Assembly: GCA_017430945.1 (NCBI GenBank)
Contig: JAFRMB010000025.1
Coordinates: 1 to 8,989, forward strand
Source of the DNA: Clostridia bacterium
GTDB lineage: Bacteria > Bacillota_A > Clostridia > Christensenellales > Aristaeellaceae
Direction of reading: 5' to 3'
DNA length: 8,989 bases
Positions 5,728 through 8,989 of this stretch are shown here, piece after piece. The notes beneath the pieces were generated by a model that saw nothing but the letters and a program-made list of their open reading frames with translations, ran no database searches and had not been told where the DNA came from. The position numbers and the translations under genes are program-made. How positions within the stretch are numbered: the stretch's first letter is position 1; each line of letters starts with the position of its first letter.

Positions 5728-6672
5728 ATGACGAGCGTACCGGTATACATCATCACGGGTTTCCTGGGCAGCGGCAAGACGAAATTCGTCACCGAGATGC
5801 TCACGGACGACAATTTCTCCGAGGGCGAGAGGACGCTTCTGCTGTGCTGCGAGGCCGGCGAGGAGGAATACGACCCCGAGGTGCTCAAAAAGGCCAACGC
5901 GGTGCTGGTCGAGCTGGAGCAGCCGAGGGACATCGCCGGACACAAGCTGGCGCGCATGGACCGCGAGTACAAGCCTGAGCGGGTGATCATCGAATTCAAC
6001 GCCATGTGGCTGCTGGAGACGATCTATCAGGCGAAAAAGCCCGACACGTGGGAACTGGCGCAGATCATCGATCTGGTGGACGCAGGGACCTTCGAGGTGT
6101 ATCTCCGGAACATGCGAAAGTTCGTGGCGGACGGTCTGAAGGAAGCGGACCTGGTCATTTTCAACCGCTGCGACGAAAACACCACCAAGAGCAAGTACCG
6201 CAGGGCGGTGAAGGGGCTGAACCCCACGACGCGGGTGTTCTTTGAGAACCTGGACGGCACGACGGACGACGGCGTGGCGGACGAGGACCTGCCCTATGAC
6301 GTCAAGGCTTCACCCATCAAGATCGCAGACGAGGACTTCGGCACCTTCTACCTGGATGCCATGGAGCATCCGGACCGCTACGACGGCAAGGTGATCCGAG
6401 CCAGGGGCCGCGCCTTCCGCATGGAAGACATGCCCAACAACTGCTATGTGTTCGGCAGGCATGTGATGACCTGCTGCGCCGAGGACATCGGCGGGATCGG
6501 TTTTTTGTGCCGGTACAAGGGCGAAGGTCCCAAGACAAACGACTGGATCATGGTGGAAGCCAAGGCGGAGAAGAGCTTCAGCCCGCTGCACAACAGCGAG
6601 GCGATCATCCTGACGGAACAGAGCGCCGTTCCGACCGGCGCCCCCAAGGAAGAACTGGTGTATTTCAACTGA
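5728..6672 (+). CDS. CobW-like GTPase fused to YcgQ/DUF1980-like domain
   Basis: The 314-residue product opens with a CobW-type GTPase domain: Walker A GFLGSGKTK (11-19), CCEAGEEEYD (40-49) in the place of the partner's ENEYGEVGID, EFNAMW (89-94) at the switch II position, and NRCD (146-149) as the guanine-recognition motif. It lacks the usual CxCC loop. Residues about 203-312 resemble the C-terminal domain of YcgQ (DUF1980): TFYLDAMEHPDRYDGKVI, then GRAF, then FGRHVMTCCAEDIGGIGF, with C249-C250 as likely metal ligands. YcgQ proteins act with YcgR permeases and are found near CobW GTPases, so this fusion may hand metal between the two functions. I see no permease in the window. The ATG has gaggg seven bases upstream, and the gene lies 37 bases after the His-rich GTPase gene with no terminator between them. 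The domain call is by eye. Confidence 0.88.
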   Translation: MTSVPVYIITGFLGSGKTKFVTEMLTDDNFSEGERTLLLCCEAGEEEYDPEVLKKANAVLVELEQPRDIAGHKLARMDREYKPERVIIEFNAMWLLETIYQAKKPDTWELAQIIDLVDAGTFEVYLRNMRKFVADGLKEADLVIFNRCDENTTKSKYRRAVKGLNPTTRVFFENLDGTTDDGVADEDLPYDVKASPIKIADEDFGTFYLDAMEHPDRYDGKVIRARGRAFRMEDMPNNCYVFGRHVMTCCAEDIGGIGFLCRYKGEGPKTNDWIMVEAKAEKSFSPLHNSEAIILTEQSAVPTGAPKEELVYFN

Positions 6673-6711
6673 GCGTGAGCGAAGCGGATGCGCCGGGGAA
6701 GATCAAAAGGC

Positions 6712-6740
6712 TTGTATTTCCATACGATATGTGATAGAAT
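6712..6740 (+). promoter_or_regulatory. Promoter of the SH3-domain protein gene
   Basis: The -35 box is ttgtat (6712-6717) and the -10 box is tagaat (6735-6740), with a 17-base spacer, in a short AT-rich patch after the CobW operon. Transcription would start near 6747. That places the GTG at 6741 at or upstream of the start site and supports the TTG at 6768 as the true start codon. Confidence 0.7.
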
Positions 6741-6767
6741 GTGACTGAACAACAGGGGGTGTCTGTT

Positions 6768-7250
6768 TTGAAGCGGAGAGTATTTGTAGTGGCACTGTGC
6801 ATGATGCTGCTGGCGTCTTTTGTGATCGCACCTGTGAGCGCGTCCGCCAAAGTCGTCAAGATCATGAAGGTGAACGTGAAGGGTGCGCGCCTGCGTTCCG
6901 GCCCCGGCGCGTCGTCCATCAAGAAACCAAGCCTGAAGAAGGGCGAGAAGGTGTTCTATTCGGGCAAGCAGGTGCATGCATTCTGCTATGTGCGCACGGC
7001 ATCCGGCCGCACGGGCTATGTCTACAAGCCCTACCTCTCCTCCTATGGCGCGGTGAATTCCAAGCAGGTCTACTACGCCAAGAAGGCGACGACGATGTAT
7101 AAGAAGGCCAGAAAAAGCAGCAGGCGGGTCGGCAGGCTTTCCAAGAAGCAGCATGTGCTCGTCTACGAGACCCGCGGCAACTGGGCCTACATCAAGACGT
7201 TGTCCGGCAAGGGCGGCTTCGTGAAGTTCAGCAACCTCAGAAGGGTCTGA
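6768..7250 (+). CDS. Secreted protein with two bacterial SH3 domains
   Basis: From the TTG start the protein has 160 residues. A signal peptide covers residues 1-27 (KRR, then a hydrophobic run, then APVSASA before the likely cut). Two SH3b domains follow. The first (about 31-93) has the hallmark GARLRSGPGASS, later GYVYKPYL; the second (about 100-158) has TTMYKKARKSS, then GNWAYIKTLSGKGGFVKFSN. The mature part is strongly basic. Such proteins usually bind peptidoglycan or other wall polymers; no catalytic domain is attached, so it may be an adaptor. TTG at 6768 is preferred because agggggt (6754-6760) lies seven bases before it and the signal peptide then begins with MKRR; a frame from GTG 6741 would add nine polar residues and start at the predicted transcript end. 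Confidence 0.82.
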   Translation: MKRRVFVVALCMMLLASFVIAPVSASAKVVKIMKVNVKGARLRSGPGASSIKKPSLKKGEKVFYSGKQVHAFCYVRTASGRTGYVYKPYLSSYGAVNSKQVYYAKKATTMYKKARKSSRRVGRLSKKQHVLVYETRGNWAYIKTLSGKGGFVKFSNLRRV

Positions 7251-7283
7251 GCGTCACTAGCAGTCTGTATATAAAAGCGAGCG

Positions 7284-7314
7284 GCAGAGGGGCGGCGCTG
7301 CGCCACCCTTCTGC
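7284..7314 (+). terminator. Hairpin after the SH3-protein gene
   Basis: Bases 7284-7292 pair with 7306-7314 (nine pairs, one G-U), and after a C-A mismatch ggcg pairs with cgcc around a CTG loop. It stands 33 bases after the SH3-protein stop codon. No T tract follows on the plus strand, so it may be a weak terminator or a 3'-end stabiliser. No clear promoter for the next gene lies between it and that gene, so partial read-through is possible. Confidence 0.4.
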
Positions 7315-7394
7315 TGTATTGCGTTCAAATCCCGCTTCTTTTGACTGGATCTGGGGGCGGGATGCGGCGATACTGGAAGACGGGAGCGCGATCC

Positions 7395-8273
7395 ATGCAA
7401 AAACTGTCGCTGTCTTTGGCGCCAGACAGGCAAAAGCGCGTGCTGGCGGTGCACGATATCTCGTGCGTGGGCAGGTGCTCGCTGACCGTGGCGCTGCCGG
7501 TGCTGTCGGCCATGGGCTTTGAGACATCCGTACTGCCCACTTCGATCCTCTCGACCCACACCGGCGGTTTCGAAGGCTACACCTGTCGGGACCTTGCGGA
7601 GGACATGCTGCCCATCGCGGAGCACTGGCACACCCTGGGGCTCCGGTTCGATGCCGTGTTCACCGGCTGGCTGGGCTCCCACCGCCACATCGCGCGGCTG
7701 GAGCGCGCGCTGGCGGCGTTGGACGACGGCGCCCGGTTGATCGTGGACCCTGTCATGGGCGACAACGGCCGGCTATATGCCACGCTGGACGAGGCGTACG
7801 TCGCGGCGATGCGCGACTTTGGCGCCAGGGCCGAGATGCTGCTGCCCAATTTGACCGAAGCGGCGCTGATCACGGGCATGGACTATCCCGGCGAGCAATG
7901 CGGCCGGGCGTGGGCGGAAGAGGCGCTGGATGCGCTGCTTTCGCTCGGCGCGCGAACGGCGGTGCTCACCGGCGTGCGGTTCGGGCCGGAACGGATCGGT
8001 GCGGCGGCGCGCGAGCGGTCGGGTCAGACGCTCATTTGCGATTCGGAATACGTTCCCGGCATGTGGCACGGCGCAGGCGACGTGTTTGCCAGCGCGCTGA
8101 CGGGCGCCTGCCTGCAGGGACGTCCGCTTGCCGAAGGGTTGAGGATGGCGGTGGACTTCACCGCCGCGTGCATCCGCCGCACACGCGCAGCCGGCACCGA
8201 CGAGCGGCTGGGCCTGCAGTTCGAGCCGGAGCTCATGCGGCTGGCAGGCGCAGGACGCTCACTTGAATCTTAA
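7395..8273 (+). CDS. Pyridoxal/pyridoxine kinase-like protein (PdxK/PdxY type)
   Basis: The 292-residue product belongs to the ribokinase-fold pyridoxal kinases. It opens with KRVLAVHDISCVGRCSLTVA (14-33), then SILSTHTGGFEGY (50-62), where the family has its substrate-binding SNHTGY-like segment. DPVMGDNGRLY (118-128) and LLPNLTEAALITG (149-161) follow. The catalytic GAGD motif is at 226-229 (D229 as base), leading into FASALTGACLQGR. It should phosphorylate a B6 vitamer (pyridoxal, pyridoxine or pyridoxamine) with ATP in the cytosol, feeding PLP salvage; a hydroxymethylpyrimidine substrate is possible but less likely. I chose ATG 7395 because cgggag lies eight to nine bases upstream and the extra upstream residues to TTG 7341 look non-native. 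No clear promoter is seen. Its 3' end overlaps the promoter of the T-box leader. Confidence 0.87.
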   Translation: MQKLSLSLAPDRQKRVLAVHDISCVGRCSLTVALPVLSAMGFETSVLPTSILSTHTGGFEGYTCRDLAEDMLPIAEHWHTLGLRFDAVFTGWLGSHRHIARLERALAALDDGARLIVDPVMGDNGRLYATLDEAYVAAMRDFGARAEMLLPNLTEAALITGMDYPGEQCGRAWAEEALDALLSLGARTAVLTGVRFGPERIGAAARERSGQTLICDSEYVPGMWHGAGDVFASALTGACLQGRPLAEGLRMAVDFTAACIRRTRAAGTDERLGLQFEPELMRLAGAGRSLES

Positions 8274-8291
8274 CAGGCGCTGCGCTATAAT
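8263..8291 (+). promoter_or_regulatory. Sigma-A promoter of the metG T-box leader
   Basis: The -35 box is ttgaat (8263-8268) and the -10 box is tataat (8286-8291), with a 17-base spacer. The -35 box lies inside the last codons of the kinase gene, whose stop is at 8271-8273. Transcription should start near 8298, just before the first T-box stem. Confidence 0.85.
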
Positions 8292-8297
8292 AGGACC

Positions 8298-8539
8298 CAC
8301 AGGCGATGATGGAGAGAGTAGCGCGGCTTTGCAGCCTCAAGAGAGCCGGGGCAGCTGGGAACCGGTGGCAGCGGGCGCGTGAACATGGCTCCGGAGCTCC
8401 GGGCGTGAACTGCGCGAAAGCGCTTGAGCGTTCGGCGAAGCGATGCTGCCGCCGCGTTAAGGCGTTCAAGGCGCGCCACCGGCGCGTGAATAGGGTTGGT
8501 ACCGCGCGATCGCGCCCCTGCATGGCAGGGGCGCTTTTT
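8298..8539 (+). promoter_or_regulatory. T-box riboswitch, methionine type
   Basis: The leader shows T-box elements in order. Stem I begins near 8303 with gatgatggagagagtagc (AGTA at 8317-8320). The apical part contains agagagcc-gggcagctgggaacc (AG bulge and loop). The specifier region gaacATGgctcc puts an AUG codon at 8385-8387, followed by ggagctcc. Lower helices include gcgc-gaaa-gcgc (8412-8423) and cgcgcc-acc-ggcgcg (8472-8486). The T-box sequence agggttggtaccgcg is at 8492-8506, with TGGT (8497-8500) to pair with the uncharged tRNA acceptor end. The antiterminator pairs aggg (8492-8495) with ccct (8516-8519) and cgcg (8503-8506) with cgcg (8511-8514), excluding the terminator. Low Met-tRNA charging should therefore raise metG expression. 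The specifier assignment rests on position and on metG downstream. Confidence 0.92.
8512..8539 (+). terminator. T-box regulatory terminator
   Basis: A perfect 10-bp stem pairs gcgcccctgc (8512-8521) with gcaggggcgc (8525-8534) around an ATG loop, followed by five T (8535-8539). Its left arm shares bases with the antiterminator, as expected for a T-box switch. Confidence 0.92.
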
Positions 8540-8634
8540 GGGTCGCGCGCGGCCGGCGCAGGCCGTCGGACGGGTCCGCCTGCCCGGACATAACGCGGCG
8601 TGAAGAGGCGATCATATCTGAAGGGGGATTCACC

Positions 8635-8989
8635 ATGGCGGAAAGACCGAAATTCTACATCACCACGCCCATCTACTATCCCAGCGGCAACATGCACATC
8701 GGCCACACCTATACCACCGTGGCCGCGGACACCATGACCCGCTTCAAGAAGCTGACGGGCTATGACGCTTACTTTTTGACCGGCACCGACGAGCACGGCC
8801 AGAAGATCGAGCGCAAGGCCGCCGAGGCTGGCGTGACGCCCCAGCAGTTCGTGGACCGGATCGTCGCGGAGACCAGGGAGCTTTGGAAGCTCATGGACAT
8901 CGAGTACGACGACTTCATCCGCACCACCGAAGACCGGCACATGAAGATCGTACAGAAGATCTTCAGGCAGTTCTACGATCAGGGCGACA
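8635..8989 (+). CDS. metG: Methionyl-tRNA synthetase, N-terminal part (cut by window end)
   Basis: The first 118 codons are present and the frame runs off the right edge. The protein begins MAERPKFYITTPIYYPSGN and carries the class I signature HIGH in MHIGHTYTTVAADTMTRF (residues 20-37), then YFLTGTDEHGQKIERKA, which is diagnostic for MetRS, and YDDFIRTTEDRH further on. The enzyme charges tRNA-Met with methionine in the cytosol. ATG 8635 has aaggggg (8621-8627) seven bases upstream. The leader between the T-box terminator and the start (8540-8634) is GC-rich and shows no further element I can name. The KMSKS loop and any Zn-binding or C-terminal tRNA-binding domain lie outside the window. Confidence 0.97.
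   Translation, partial: MAERPKFYITTPIYYPSGNMHIGHTYTTVAADTMTRFKKLTGYDAYFLTGTDEHGQKIERKAAEAGVTPQQFVDRIVAETRELWKLMDIEYDDFIRTTEDRHMKIVQKIFRQFYDQGD

Noticed and set aside
4419..6005. 528-codon open frame on the minus strand
   Set aside because: It lies opposite the two CobW genes. Its Met/Ile/Val-rich middle is the complement of the His repeat and only imitates a membrane segment.
6741..6767. GTG start for the SH3 protein
   Set aside because: It abuts the -10 box and would need a leaderless transcript, while TTG 6768 has a ribosome binding site and gives a normal signal peptide.

Overview
The window looks like a chromosomal stretch from a GC-rich Firmicute, most likely a member of the Clostridia. 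I cannot name a genus. The evidence is AGGAGG-type ribosome binding sites, sigma-A promoters with 17-base spacers, a T-box leader in front of metG, and Firmicute-type HAD, CobW/YcgQ-like and pyridoxal kinase-like proteins. There is no plasmid, transposase, integrase or CRISPR signature.

Left end (1-670): the last bases of a 23S rRNA gene, a spacer without tRNA, a complete 5S rRNA and a strong intrinsic terminator. A roughly 240-base gene-free stretch follows. It carries an orphan minus-strand terminator and then a near-consensus promoter for the first protein gene.

Middle left (670-4351): first a 668-residue, very acidic protein whose C-terminus looks like the DMP19/DUF4375 domain. A short coding-like tail lies in the same frame after its stop. 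A strong hairpin separates it from a convergent HAD-IB phosphatase gene on the minus strand. Divergent from the HAD gene is a small regulator with an XRE helix-turn-helix and a LexA/S24-like C-terminal domain that seems to lack the catalytic serine. A TTGCAA dyad lies in front of its promoter.

Centre (4352-6672): a probable two-gene metal-trafficking operon with its own promoter and a palindromic operator candidate. The first gene encodes a CobW/G3E GTPase with a His-rich insert (47 His in 90 residues) ending in a CSCGC cluster. The second encodes a shorter CobW-like GTPase fused to a YcgQ/DUF1980-like C-terminal domain with a CC pair. Together they suggest storage and delivery of zinc or a similar metal. 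This is the most interesting part of the window.

Right (6673-8989): a secreted protein with two SH3b domains (TTG start), a pyridoxal/pyridoxine kinase-like gene, then a complete Met-type T-box riboswitch with mutually exclusive antiterminator and terminator. The T-box controls metG, which runs off the window end. Its promoter lies across the 3' end of the kinase gene.
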